Part shown: positions 34,254-41,676 of the stretch, in pieces
Position numbering within the stretch: the first letter of the stretch is position 1
Layout of the letters: every line of letters starts with the position of its first letter
DNA from: Bradyrhizobium lablabi
Lineage (GTDB): Bacteria; Pseudomonadota; Alphaproteobacteria; Rhizobiales; Xanthobacteraceae
Assembly: GCF_018131005.1 (NCBI RefSeq)
Contig: NZ_JAFCJK010000007.1
Coordinates: forward strand, 310,001-374,000
Direction of reading: 5' to 3'
Length of the DNA: 64,000 nucleotides
Position numbers and translations under genes: made by a program
Notes under the pieces: model-generated
The model's database searches: none
Told to the model about the DNA's origin: nothing
The model's input: the letters and a program-made list of their open reading frames with translations, nothing else

Positions 34254-34982
34254 ATGCCAACTTCCAAAGTCGCCCTCGTTACCGGAGCCAGTAGCGGCAT
34301 CGGCGAAGCTACCGCTCGCCACCTTGCCAAGCTTGGACATCAAGTCGTCCTTGGCGCACGGAGGCTCGATCGGATCGATAGCATTGCTCGCGAAATCGAA
34401 AGTTCAGGTGGCAGCGCCCTCGCCCACCACCTCGATGTGACCGACCTTCCGAGCGTCAACGAATTCGTCGCCGCGGCGCTCAACCGGTTCAGCAGGGTCG
34501 ATGTGCTCGTCAACAATGCGGGTGTGATGCCACTTTCATTCATGGCCGAAGTCCGCCTGGATGAGTGGAATCGAATGATCGACGTAAATCTTCGCGGCGT
34601 GCTCCATACGATCGCCGTGACACTGCCGGTCATGCTGGCGCAGAAGTCCGGCCACATTATCAATGTCGCATCCGTCTCGGCCTATCGAGCTGATCCGACG
34701 GCCGCCGTTTACAGCGCCACGAAATTCGCCGTGCGCGCGCTCTCCGATGGATTGCGCCAGGAGAGCAAGGACGTCCGCGTCACGCTTGTCAGCCCCGGCC
34801 TCACTCGGACCGAGCTCTTCGACGGGATTGCCTCACCTGACGCACGCGCTTTCGCAAAGGAAATGGTGGCGCGCGCCTCTATAGCGCCGAGCGCGGTCGC
34901 TGAGGCCATCGCGTTCGCGATCGCGCAGCCAGACCACGTTGACGTCAACGAACTCGTCGTCCGGCCCACCGCGCAGAGCTAG
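34254..34982 (+). CDS. SDR family oxidoreductase (YdfG-like)
   Basis: A 242-aa classical SDR beginning MPTSKVALVTGASSGIGEAT. Complete active site: TGASSGIG near residue 10, NNAG near 88, Ser in INVASVSAYRAD near 140, and YxxxK in YSATKFA near 153-157. YdfG-like NADP-dependent serine/3-hydroxy acid dehydrogenases share the C-terminal VNELVVRPTAQ pattern. It is divergent from the AraC regulator and followed after four bases by a small gene, which is probably its operon partner. Confidence 0.94.
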   Translation: MPTSKVALVTGASSGIGEATARHLAKLGHQVVLGARRLDRIDSIAREIESSGGSALAHHLDVTDLPSVNEFVAAALNRFSRVDVLVNNAGVMPLSFMAEVRLDEWNRMIDVNLRGVLHTIAVTLPVMLAQKSGHIINVASVSAYRADPTAAVYSATKFAVRALSDGLRQESKDVRVTLVSPGLTRTELFDGIASPDARAFAKEMVARASIAPSAVAEAIAFAIAQPDHVDVNELVVRPTAQS

Positions 34983-34986
34983 ACCG

Positions 34987-35304
34987 ATGGAGGCTTCATT
35001 GGCTGGAGCAATCGAAATCACGACGTTTGGACTGAAAGGCTTCTCCTGCGCCGACTTTGTCGAGGCCAACGCCGACATCGATCGGTGGCTGAAGCGCCAG
35101 GCCGGCTTTCTATCGCGCCGCATAGCCGAACGTGGCGACGGCACGATCGTCGACATGCTGCTCTGGCGTTCGGCTGATGAGGCAGAGCACGCGGCCTCGC
35201 GCATCATGAGCGAAACCGCGTCCTCGAAGGTTCACGCGATGATCGATCATGGAACGGTCAATTGGACGGTCGCGCCGATCCACCACACAATCGAAACGGT
35301 ATAG
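34987..35304 (+). CDS. Hypothetical small protein, ABM-like
   Basis: A 105-aa cytosolic protein with alpha/beta pattern (EITTFGLKGFSCADFVEANADIDRW, then RRIAERGDGTIVDMLLWRSADEAEHAA) like small dimeric ferredoxin-fold antibiotic biosynthesis monooxygenase (ABM) proteins, although no catalytic residue can be confirmed. It starts four bases after the SDR stop codon and is surely cotranscribed. An in-frame start upstream at 34939 overlaps the SDR end and is less likely. Confidence 0.75.
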   Translation: MEASLAGAIEITTFGLKGFSCADFVEANADIDRWLKRQAGFLSRRIAERGDGTIVDMLLWRSADEAEHAASRIMSETASSKVHAMIDHGTVNWTVAPIHHTIETV

Positions 35305-35370
35305 GAGCTCCAAACTGCGGTTTTGCGCCGTATCGTAGTGTGGTCGGATACGTTCGGAGAGTGAATGCAA

Positions 35371-35820
35371 TCAGCGACCAGGGAGCGCGCACGTTTCGAT
35401 CCGGCGCAACTCCTCAAGGCTTTCGGCGAGATCTCGTCGCGAGAGCGACAGTAGCAAGGCTTCTTCCGCCTCACGGGTTAGTCGCCCGAAGAAGCTGCTG
35501 ATGTTGTTGCTGACCAGACAGCGGTGAGGAACGTTTTCTCTTGCCGTCCACAGCGGCTCGTCGCCGACAATTGCACGGTAAATCGTATCAAGCGTGACCT
35601 CTCGCGCCGGCCGGGCCAGCCTGACGCCACCTTCGCGGCCCTTGGTGACCGAGATGAGGCCGGCCTTCGACAGAAGCGGCAACAGCCGGCGAACCAGGGT
35701 CGGGTTCGTACCGGCGCCTTCCGCAAGCTGCGTCGAGCTGAGCAGGATGTCACCTTCCGACTGCGCCAAAGCAAGGCTGAGCATCATCTGCAGGGTCGTC
35801 GGGAACCTGACGTCAATCAT
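35371..35820 (-). CDS. Rrf2-family transcriptional regulator
   Basis: A 149-aa Rrf2-type winged-helix protein (SSTQLAEGAGTNPTLVRRLLPLLSKAGLISVTKGREGGVRLARP). The iron-sulfur ligating triplet of IscR/NsrR is missing: only two cysteines are present (HRCLV near 100 and TCALPG near 144). It is thus likely a non-FeS member, such as the YwnA/HypR group, which uses cysteine oxidation. It is divergent from the SnoaL gene, with an inverted-repeat operator candidate between them. Confidence 0.9.
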   Translation of the reverse strand: MIDVRFPTTLQMMLSLALAQSEGDILLSSTQLAEGAGTNPTLVRRLLPLLSKAGLISVTKGREGGVRLARPAREVTLDTIYRAIVGDEPLWTARENVPHRCLVSNNISSFFGRLTREAEEALLLSLSRRDLAESLEELRRIETCALPGR

Positions 35821-35882
35821 CGGCTGTCTCCATCACATAAATGTATCAATGATGATTGCATATTGCCACCGCTTCGATTATT

Positions 35883-35903
35883 ATGTATCCAATATAGATA
35901 CAT
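35883..35903. promoter_or_regulatory. Inverted repeat between Rrf2 regulator and SnoaL gene
   Basis: ATGTATC and GATACAT, exact inverses, are separated by seven AT-rich bases (CAATATA). A further copy of the half-site ATGTATC is at 35841-35847. It lies 16 bases before the SnoaL start, overlapping the likely promoter of that gene and 63 bases from the Rrf2 start. This is the layout of a divergent autoregulated operator. Spacing differs from the published NsrR site, so another Rrf2 type is more likely. Confidence 0.65.
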
Positions 35904-35918
35904 TTAGGAGATGATTCA

Positions 35919-36389
35919 ATGTCAGATGTTCTCGCCCCGAGCCAGGTCCTCGCCCGCTATGTCCGTGCCACCGACCGGCGCGACGGAGAAGCGATGGCAC
36001 GCCTGTTCATAGAGAACGGTACGGTCGAGATTTACTGGTTCAACAGCGGCGACCCGCAACTGCTCGGACGACTGGAGGGCCGCCAGCAGATTGGGTGGGC
36101 TGTCGCCAACATGATGCGTCCGCATCCCGAACGCGGCTTCAGCCACCACACAACGATGGACCACATCGTAACGATCGATGGCGACACGGCCGAAATCGAT
36201 GCGCAGTTCATTGTCTACAACACGCTCGGCGCGGCTCGCCCTGCGGCGGGCTGGCCGGACGGCGCGACAGGTGCGCAGGGCACTGTGACGCCGATCGAGG
36301 CCGGCTACTATCGATCGAAACTGATCCGGGTCGATGGCGAATGGCGCATCGCCGCGCACCGGATCGATCTCGACCTTCCGATGGCATGA
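35919..36389 (+). CDS. SnoaL/NTF2-like family protein
   Basis: A 156-aa NTF2-fold protein beginning MSDVLAPSQVLARYVRATDRR. The family pattern includes the ligand-pocket segment DGEAMARLFIENGTVEIYWF, NMMRPHPERGFSHHTTMDHIV and RSKLIRVDGEWRIAAHRIDL near the end. Such proteins bind or isomerise small molecules; the specific role is unknown. It is the first gene of a two-gene rightward unit with a quinone oxidoreductase (10-bp gap), probably under the Rrf2 regulator. AGGAG precedes ATG 35919. Confidence 0.85.
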   Translation: MSDVLAPSQVLARYVRATDRRDGEAMARLFIENGTVEIYWFNSGDPQLLGRLEGRQQIGWAVANMMRPHPERGFSHHTTMDHIVTIDGDTAEIDAQFIVYNTLGAARPAAGWPDGATGAQGTVTPIEAGYYRSKLIRVDGEWRIAAHRIDLDLPMA

Positions 36390-36399
36390 GGACGCCACG

Positions 36400-37317
36400 A
36401 TGAGAGCGATGACGTATCGCCAATATGGCGGGCCCGAGGTGCTCGAACTTCAGACCCTGCCGATGCCCAAGGTCGGTCAGAACAGCGTGCTCGTGCGGAT
36501 CTGCGCCGCCGCGCTCAACCCGGCCGACCTCGCGCTGCAAGCGGGCCACGGCGAACCGATCATGGACGCATGGTTTCCAGTCATACCCGGCTGGGACATG
36601 GCGGGAGTCGTCGAGGCTGTCGGCGACGGCGTGGGCGAGTTCAGCCCTGGTGACAAGGTGCTGGCCTATGTGCGCCAGGAAGTCCTGCACTACGGCAGCT
36701 ATGCCGAGTTCATTGCGGTCCCCGTGGACGTGCTGGTCAGAAAGCCACCCTTCCTCTCATGGGCGCAGGCCGCCGCCTTGCCGCTTGCCGGCCTCACCGC
36801 GCACCGCGCCGTGGCAACTGCGCTCGACATCGGCCCCGGCGATACCGCACTCGTCCACGGCGCATCCGGCGGCGTTGGCGTACTCGCGGCACAGCTTGCA
36901 AGGCTGCGTGGGGCCACTGTCTTCGGCACGGCTTCACCGGGCAAGCATGCGTTCCTCGCCTCGCTCGGGATCACGCCGGTCGCCTATGGTCCAGACCTCG
37001 CCGACGAGCTTCTCAGGCTGATGCCGGATGGGTTCGACGTCGCGCTCGATTGCGCCGGCAAGGGAGCCCTTTCCACAGCCGCCGGAGCGATGAAGCCGGA
37101 TGCAAGAGTGGCCTCGATCGCAGCCTTCGGCGAGGATGTTCCGATGGTCTATGCTCGCCAGGATATCCGCGTCCTCGAAGAGCTGGCGGGATTGTGCGGG
37201 AAGCATGCGCTTCACGTTCCAATCGCGGCGGCTTTCCCTCTCGAGGAGGCTGCGGAAGCGCAACGGTTACTGGCAAACGGAGCGCACGGCTCCGGAAAGA
37301 TCGTGCTGGAAATGTAA
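36400..37317 (+). CDS. NADPH:quinone oxidoreductase-like MDR protein
   Basis: A 305-aa medium-chain dehydrogenase without zinc ligands. The NADP-binding motif HGASGGVGVLAAQLARL is near residue 151, preceded by the substrate domain (MRAMTYRQYGGPEVLELQ; NPADLALQAG; GWDMAGVVEAVGDGV) and followed by YGPDLADELLRLMP and PIAAAFPLEEAAEAQRLLA. Such proteins reduce quinones or other alpha,beta-unsaturated compounds. Start: ATG 36400, ten bases after the SnoaL stop. It is the last gene before the island remnant. Confidence 0.93.
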   Translation: MRAMTYRQYGGPEVLELQTLPMPKVGQNSVLVRICAAALNPADLALQAGHGEPIMDAWFPVIPGWDMAGVVEAVGDGVGEFSPGDKVLAYVRQEVLHYGSYAEFIAVPVDVLVRKPPFLSWAQAAALPLAGLTAHRAVATALDIGPGDTALVHGASGGVGVLAAQLARLRGATVFGTASPGKHAFLASLGITPVAYGPDLADELLRLMPDGFDVALDCAGKGALSTAAGAMKPDARVASIAAFGEDVPMVYARQDIRVLEELAGLCGKHALHVPIAAAFPLEEAAEAQRLLANGAHGSGKIVLEM

Positions 37318-37334
37318 CCGGAGGTGGACATCAT

Positions 37335-37349
37335 TCCCACTCAATCGTC
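37335..37349. repeat. att-like direct repeat of the guaA 3' end (distal copy)
   Basis: TCCCACTCAATCGTC is identical to 39951-39965, the reverse complement of the last codons of guaA. Read on the minus strand with the following bases, the copy here is ATTGAGTGGGAATGA, an alternative GuaA ending (Ile-Glu-Trp-Glu-stop). This is what would remain if an element had inserted at the end of guaA and displaced the original tail. It marks the left edge of the island remnant. Confidence 0.75.
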
Positions 37350-37523
37350 GATCTGCATCTAGTCATGAAGAACATCCGCAGGTCTTACGCGAGAAATTCA
37401 ACCCTCTGGCCGAACAGCTTTGCATTTCGCGGCATTACGCTCGGTGAGTTGCACTATGGCGCTGATAAGTCGGTGCGCCGTGGCCAACAAAGGTTACCGC
37501 TCGGCCAACTCTCTTGATCGCGA

Positions 37524-37551
37524 TTGGCACTGGATATACATTGAATACAAT
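37524..37551 (+). promoter_or_regulatory. Predicted promoter of the vapBC remnant
   Basis: TTGGCA (37524-37529) and TACAAT (37546-37551) are separated by 16 bp, a good sigma-70-like pair, 18 bases before the ATG of the vapB-like frame. The region ATACATTG-AA-TACAATGCAT also has partial dyad symmetry, as expected for an operator bound by the antitoxin. Confidence 0.5.
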
Positions 37552-37568
37552 GCATGTCCGATGAGGAG

Positions 37569-37801
37569 ATGGTCGTGCAGGTCGCCAAATGGGGAAACAG
37601 TCTGGCGGTTCGCCTTCCCGCCGTGGTGGTCGAAGCGCTCGGAAGGAGGGTGACGAGATCGAAATCCACGTCGCCGACAGCAGGAATTTTGGCGTGGCGC
37701 GCAAGCTCGGACGGGACGCGTTGTTGAAGCGCCTGCGCGCCTTCCGCGGCCGCCTCCCCGCCGATTTCAAGCTCGACCGGGACGAGGCGAATGCCCGTTA
37801 G
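37569..37801 (+). pseudogene. vapB-like (AbrB-type) antitoxin, frameshifted
   Basis: The first frame encodes MVVQVAKWGNSLAVRLPAVV and continues to VEALG, the SpoVT-AbrB DNA-binding start of VapB/MazE antitoxins. Near 37641 the frame breaks. In the next frame KEGDEIEIHVADSRNFGVAR and LGRDALLKRLRAFRGRLPAD continue the expected protein to a stop at 37801. A deletion of one (or four) bases around GGAAGGAGGG explains this. GAGGAG precedes the ATG. The antitoxin is therefore probably not made intact. Confidence 0.8.
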
Positions 37802-38191
37802 TTTCTTCGACACCAACATCCTCGTCTATCTCGCATCCGGCGATGCCGCGAAAGCCGCTCGAGCGGAGGCGGCGATTGCCGAGGGCGGTTCGATCAGCGT
37901 GCAGGTTCTCAACGAGCTCGCCAACGTCGCGCGCCGGAAGATGCAGATGTCTTGGGGACGAGACGCACGCATTCCTGGACACGCTGCACGGCCTGCTGAC
38001 AATTCACCCCCCTCACCTTCGAGACCCCTGAAACGGGACTTCGGCTGGTCGAGAGGTACGGCATGTCGCTCTACAACGCGATGATCGCCGCATCAGCACT
38101 TCAGGCCGGCCGCGACACGCTGTGGTCGGAGGACATGCAGCATGGCATGAGGTTGGAACAACGGTTGCGGGTCGCGAACCTGTTTCGGGTG
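37791..38191 (+). pseudogene. vapC-like (PIN domain) toxin, two frameshifts
   Basis: The start overlaps the antitoxin end by 11 bases, the usual arrangement. MPVSFFDTNILVYLASGDAA and VQVLNELANVARRKMQMSW are PIN-domain segments with catalytic Asp7 and Glu. One extra G in the run at 37954-37957 shifts the frame to DETHAFLDTLHGLLTIHP. An extra C in the run at 38007-38012 shifts it again to TFETPETGLRLVERYGMSLY and NAMIAASALQAG. A conserved Asp of the family (usually YDA) is Asn here. The gene is broken and probably inactive. Confidence 0.82.
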
Positions 38192-38276
38192 TGCGTAGAG
38201 CGTACGGGCCTCGCAGATTTAATGCACTGTCATCGCAACTCGCCAGATGCATTCCGCCGCCATCAAGGGAGCCATT

Positions 38277-38318
38277 CCACTCAATTTCTCTTTCGAAGTT
38301 CCTTCGACGTCACATCGT
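38277..38318. repeat. Diverged internal copy of the guaA 3' end
   Basis: CCACTCAAT (38277-38285) and CTTCGACGTCACATCGT (38302-38318) occur in the same order and orientation as CCACTCAAT and CTTTGACGTCACATCGT at the end of guaA (39953-39961 and 39974-39990). The second block matches at 16 of 17 bases. Spacing between the blocks is four bases longer here. It falls at the 3' end of the small 69-aa gene, whose stop codon lies in it. Confidence 0.65.
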
Positions 38319-38490
38319 CACAGGTTCGCTGCGCCTTATTGAGAAGCCGCTCAAACTCAAGTTTCCCATTGTCTCGCTTCGGCGCAATAACGATCCGACC
38401 TTTTCTCGCAGCCTCCATCTTTCGATTGGAAGCGCCACTTTGCTTCAAGAGTTCATCATAGTCTTTTCTACTACTCTGGGGCATCAGCAT
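38281..38490 (-). CDS. Small basic protein partnered with Ntn-hydrolase-like gene
   Basis: A 69-aa protein (65-67 aa if begun at 38484), rich in Lys and Arg (SRKDYDELLKQSGASNRKME; KRDNGKLEFERLLNKAQR), probably largely helical. I do not recognise it. Its start overlaps the last 20 bases of the 431-aa gene on the same strand, so the two are translationally coupled. GGAGA lies eight bases before the ATG at 38484. Its 3' end falls within an att-like sequence, so the last few residues may be a product of the insertion. Confidence 0.6.
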   Translation of the reverse strand: MLMPQSSRKDYDELLKQSGASNRKMEAARKGRIVIAPKRDNGKLEFERLLNKAQRTCDDVTSKELRKRN

Positions 38491-39766
38491 TCTCCATGCT
38501 TCGTCGATGGTCGGCCTGTTGCCTCAAAAAGAAACGCGAATTGAGCTTCGGATCAAAGTACAACTTTCTCTTAGCCCAAACAAACCCCTCATGCTTGGTA
38601 ATTATCGCTACATCTATTGGTCCGCCGACCGATTCGCTAGGGCTGGTTACCTTTTCCTTCAGCGACTCTAACATCACCAAAGTCTCAGCCAGTTCGGCCA
38701 ACTCATCGGTCGGAAGAGACCCTATGACGCGCCTCAGCGGTCTCCCGTGTTTCTCGAATACGTCAGCGGTCCACCTGTCGCTGTGAACCTTCACAGCATC
38801 GGTCACCAGATCTTCGAGGTTTGGTGGACGCGATCCGATCGTGGTAGCAAAGTCGCTCAACACATCCCGGAGATGCGAGCGAACCAAGTTGTAAACGTCA
38901 GGGCCGAATCCCATCGTAAAAGTATCCGCCATTGCGGTAGTCGCAAAGGCTTTGAAGAATCCGGAATCACGGCGGGTAATTGAGTGATCATCTTTGTCTG
39001 TTGAACACAGCCGATCTCCAATGAAACCCAGGCAAGAGAATTCGACGTAAGACGGAAAATAATCCTCAGTCCCATAACCTGCAATGACAATGCCAGTTTG
39101 CGACAAGAAGATCTCCGGCCTGCGGAAGAGCGCATTGAGCCCGAGATCAACGAGGGCAGTCTTGTCTAGAGGTGCCGCTTCGGAAAACAAGCTCAGATCT
39201 GCTTCGGCCTCTTGCTCCAACTTTGCGAGATGCTTCGCACGAATCGCCGCAACGTTTTCTTCAGTCAAAGGTGGAGTGAGCGGATAGGCGCTAGTAATTG
39301 ACAAGAAATCGTTGAGCGTCGTTCGCTTGGCTTCGGTTATCGCGGTCGGATCATCCCCAGCGGCCTTAACGCGAATGTCTTCATTAATCATCGTCAAGAA
39401 GCGGATCATTATCTGATCGACATTTTCGATCAGGAGTTCGTCTAGATAGGTGGCGGGATATAAGCCGCGATGCGCTTCGATAAAGCTCAGAAAGTGGCGC
39501 CCATATTCTCGAAGCGATGAAAATGATGTCGAGCCCAACTCCAACCTAAACGTCTTGACGATGATCTCCCACGGAATTCGTTGGAGGTCCGCAGAATCAT
39601 AGACCATGATACCTACAGGCTCAGTGTTCGAAAGCTGGAAGATTTTGTTGGAACCCTTAAAGTAGCGCTCCTCCTTTTTTCCGTTTTCCCATCGCGAAAC
39701 AGTTGCCGCACTGTCCGACGCCAACACTAACGAGTGTCGGTTCATAACGCAGATTTCTGAAGTCAC
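38471..39766 (-). CDS. Proteasome/Anbu-like N-terminal-nucleophile hydrolase, putative
   Basis: A 431-aa protein starting at a GTG with GGAGGG well placed upstream, so the first residues are Met-Thr-Ser-Glu. After Met removal Thr would be residue 1, Asp falls at 17 (LVLASDSAATVSR) and a Lys at 40 (SNKIFQLS; usually Lys33). These match the Thr1/Asp17/Lys33 triad of proteasome beta, HslV and Anbu subunits, as does the strand pattern ICVMNRHSLVLASDS and VGIMVYDSADL. The remaining 330 residues go well beyond a proteasome subunit. A gene of this type on an island suggests a self-processing peptidase or amidase of unknown target. Confidence 0.6.
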   Translation of the reverse strand: MTSEICVMNRHSLVLASDSAATVSRWENGKKEERYFKGSNKIFQLSNTEPVGIMVYDSADLQRIPWEIIVKTFRLELGSTSFSSLREYGRHFLSFIEAHRGLYPATYLDELLIENVDQIMIRFLTMINEDIRVKAAGDDPTAITEAKRTTLNDFLSITSAYPLTPPLTEENVAAIRAKHLAKLEQEAEADLSLFSEAAPLDKTALVDLGLNALFRRPEIFLSQTGIVIAGYGTEDYFPSYVEFSCLGFIGDRLCSTDKDDHSITRRDSGFFKAFATTAMADTFTMGFGPDVYNLVRSHLRDVLSDFATTIGSRPPNLEDLVTDAVKVHSDRWTADVFEKHGRPLRRVIGSLPTDELAELAETLVMLESLKEKVTSPSESVGGPIDVAIITKHEGFVWAKRKLYFDPKLNSRFFLRQQADHRRSMENADAPE

Positions 39767-39946
39767 CCCTTACCCTCCGGCAGAACTAGCCGCCCAAAAT
39801 CCCTTCTCTTTGGAGGATTACATAAATATCCTAGAGTTGCAAAATCGTTTCACAATTCTCCGCGATTGCTTCTCAGGTCGGACCCGTACCGATCAAAATC
39901 GCACGGCCTCGACCAAAGATGTCTTGGACCCACGAGAGCTCGCCCC

Positions 39947-41545
39947 CTACTCCCACTCAATCGTCCCCGGCGGCTTTGACGTCACATCGTACACCACCCG
40001 GTTCACACCCTTCACCTCGTTGATGATGCGCGTTGCGGTCTCGCCCAGAAACTTCATGTCGAACTGGTAGAAGTCCGCGGTCATGCCGTCGGTCGAGGTG
40101 ACGGCGCGGAGGCCCACGACATATTCGTAAGTGCGGCCATCGCCCATCACGCCGACAGTCTTCACCGGCAGCAGCACGGCGAAAGCCTGCCAGATCTGGT
40201 CGTAGAGACCGTGTTTGCGGATCTGGTCGATGTAGACGGCATCGGCATTGCGGAGGATGTCGAGCTTCTCTTTCGTGATGTCGCCGGGGCAGCGGATCGC
40301 GAGGCCGGGGCCCGGGAACGGGTGGCGGCCGACGAAGATGTCGGGCAGGCCGAGCTCGCGGCCGAGCACGCGCACCTCGTCCTTGAACAGTTCGCGCAAG
40401 GGCTCGACCAGCTTCATGTTCATGCGATCGGGCAGCCCGCCGACATTGTGGTGCGACTTGATGGTGACGGAAGGTCCGCCGGTGAAGGAGACGCTCTCGA
40501 TCACGTCGGGATAGAGCGTGCCCTGCGCCAGGAATTCCGCGCCGCCGATCTTCCTGGCTTCAGCCTCGAACACGTCGATGAACAGGCGGCCGATGGTCTT
40601 GCGCTTCTGCTCGGGGTCGCTGACGCCTGCGAGCTCGCCGAGGAATTGCTTCGACGCGTCCACATGCACGAGCGGGATGTTATAGTGGTGACGGAACAGA
40701 TCGACGACGGTTTTCGCCTCGTCGAGCCGCAGCAGGCCGTGATCGACGAACACGCAGGTGAGCTGGTCGCCGATCGCCTCATGGATCAGCACCGCGGCGA
40801 CGGCGGAATCGACGCCGCCGGACAGGCCGCAGATCACCTTGCCCCGGCCGACCCGCGCGCGGATCTTCTCGATCGCTTCCTCGCGGAAGGCGCGCATGGT
40901 CCAGTCGCCGGTCAGGCCTGCGACCTTGCGCACGAAGTTGCGCAGGAGTTTCGCGCCATCGGGCGTGTGCACCACTTCGGGGTGGAACATCAAGCCGTAG
41001 TATTTGCGCCTCTCGTCCTGGATCACGGCAAACGGCGCATTCGCCGACACCCCGGCCACCGCGAAGCCCGGCGGCATTTTCGTGATGCGGTCGCCATGGC
41101 TCATCCAGACCTGGTGGCGCTCGCCCGTCGACCAGATTCCATCAAACAATTCGCTCGGCGTCTTCACCTCGACATCAGCGCGGCCGAACTCTCTGGCATG
41201 GCCGCCCTCGACCTCGCCGCCGAGCTGAGCCGCCATGGTCATCTGGCCGTAGCAGATGCCGAGCACGGGAACGCCGGACTCGAAGATCGACTGCGGCGCA
41301 CGCGGCGAGCCGGCCTCGTGCACGGATTCGGGCCCCCCGGAAAGGATCACCGCCTTCGGCTTCATTTCCCGAAAGGCGGCCTCGGCCTTCTGGAACGGGA
41401 CGATCTCGGAATAGACGCCCTCCTCGCGCACGCGACGGGCGATCAGTTGCGTCACCTGACTGCCGAAATCGACAATCAGAATCTTGTCATGCGCCGAGGC
41501 CACTGAAGGCGTCGACGACTGCTGAGTTTTCGGTGCGGCTGTCAT
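39947..41545 (-). CDS. guaA: GMP synthase (glutamine-hydrolysing)
   Basis: A 532-aa bifunctional enzyme converting XMP to GMP with glutamine and ATP. The class I amidotransferase has the nucleophile in LGICYGQM near residue 97 and His/Glu in FHPEVVHTPDG near 190. The ATP pyrophosphatase has the P-loop LSGGVDSAVAAVL near 243, and the C-terminal dimer domain has PGPGLAIRCPG and the final GTIEWE. The N-terminus has an extension of about 18 residues. The C-terminal codons lie in the att-like sequence, so the last few bases were probably supplied by the inserted element. Confidence 0.98.
   Translation of the reverse strand: MTAAPKTQQSSTPSVASAHDKILIVDFGSQVTQLIARRVREEGVYSEIVPFQKAEAAFREMKPKAVILSGGPESVHEAGSPRAPQSIFESGVPVLGICYGQMTMAAQLGGEVEGGHAREFGRADVEVKTPSELFDGIWSTGERHQVWMSHGDRITKMPPGFAVAGVSANAPFAVIQDERRKYYGLMFHPEVVHTPDGAKLLRNFVRKVAGLTGDWTMRAFREEAIEKIRARVGRGKVICGLSGGVDSAVAAVLIHEAIGDQLTCVFVDHGLLRLDEAKTVVDLFRHHYNIPLVHVDASKQFLGELAGVSDPEQKRKTIGRLFIDVFEAEARKIGGAEFLAQGTLYPDVIESVSFTGGPSVTIKSHHNVGGLPDRMNMKLVEPLRELFKDEVRVLGRELGLPDIFVGRHPFPGPGLAIRCPGDITKEKLDILRNADAVYIDQIRKHGLYDQIWQAFAVLLPVKTVGVMGDGRTYEYVVGLRAVTSTDGMTADFYQFDMKFLGETATRIINEVKGVNRVVYDVTSKPPGTIEWE
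39951..39965. repeat. att-like direct repeat at the guaA 3' end (proximal copy)
   Basis: TCCCACTCAATCGTC, identical to 37335-37349. On the minus strand it encodes the last residues of GuaA (Ile-Glu-Trp-Glu) and the stop is TAG here, as against TGA in the distal copy. It marks the right edge of the island remnant. Confidence 0.75.
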
Positions 41546-41676
41546 GGCAAGCAGATACGCGACGACGCCCGGCCCCGCAACCCTCCGGGAGCCGTCAAGG
41601 CCGGCTTGCCCCGGTCAATCCACGTGTTTTGACGGGCAGCGGCCGTGGCCGTCCCAGGCCGTCACATGTTTGCGCC

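Larger units (their letters stand above)
37335..39965. mobile_element. Island remnant inserted at the guaA 3' end
   Basis: A 2.6-kb stretch bounded by 15-bp direct repeats of the guaA terminus. It contains a decayed VapBC-like pair and an intact Ntn-hydrolase-like unit, and is more AT-rich than the flanks. The 3' end of guaA is a known integration hotspot for tyrosine recombinase islands. No integrase remains here, so the element is probably immobile. A third diverged repeat copy at 38277-38318 suggests two successive insertions. Confidence 0.7.

Noticed and set aside
35883..35903. NsrR-type operator.
   Set aside because: The half-sites resemble ATGTAT/ATACAT but the spacing is nine bases in place of five, and the regulator lacks the three FeS cysteines.
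37954..38012. Frameshifts in vapC caused by sequencing errors in homopolymers.
   Set aside because: Possible for the two runs, but the antitoxin shift is not in a homopolymer and a catalytic residue is also lost, so true decay is more likely.
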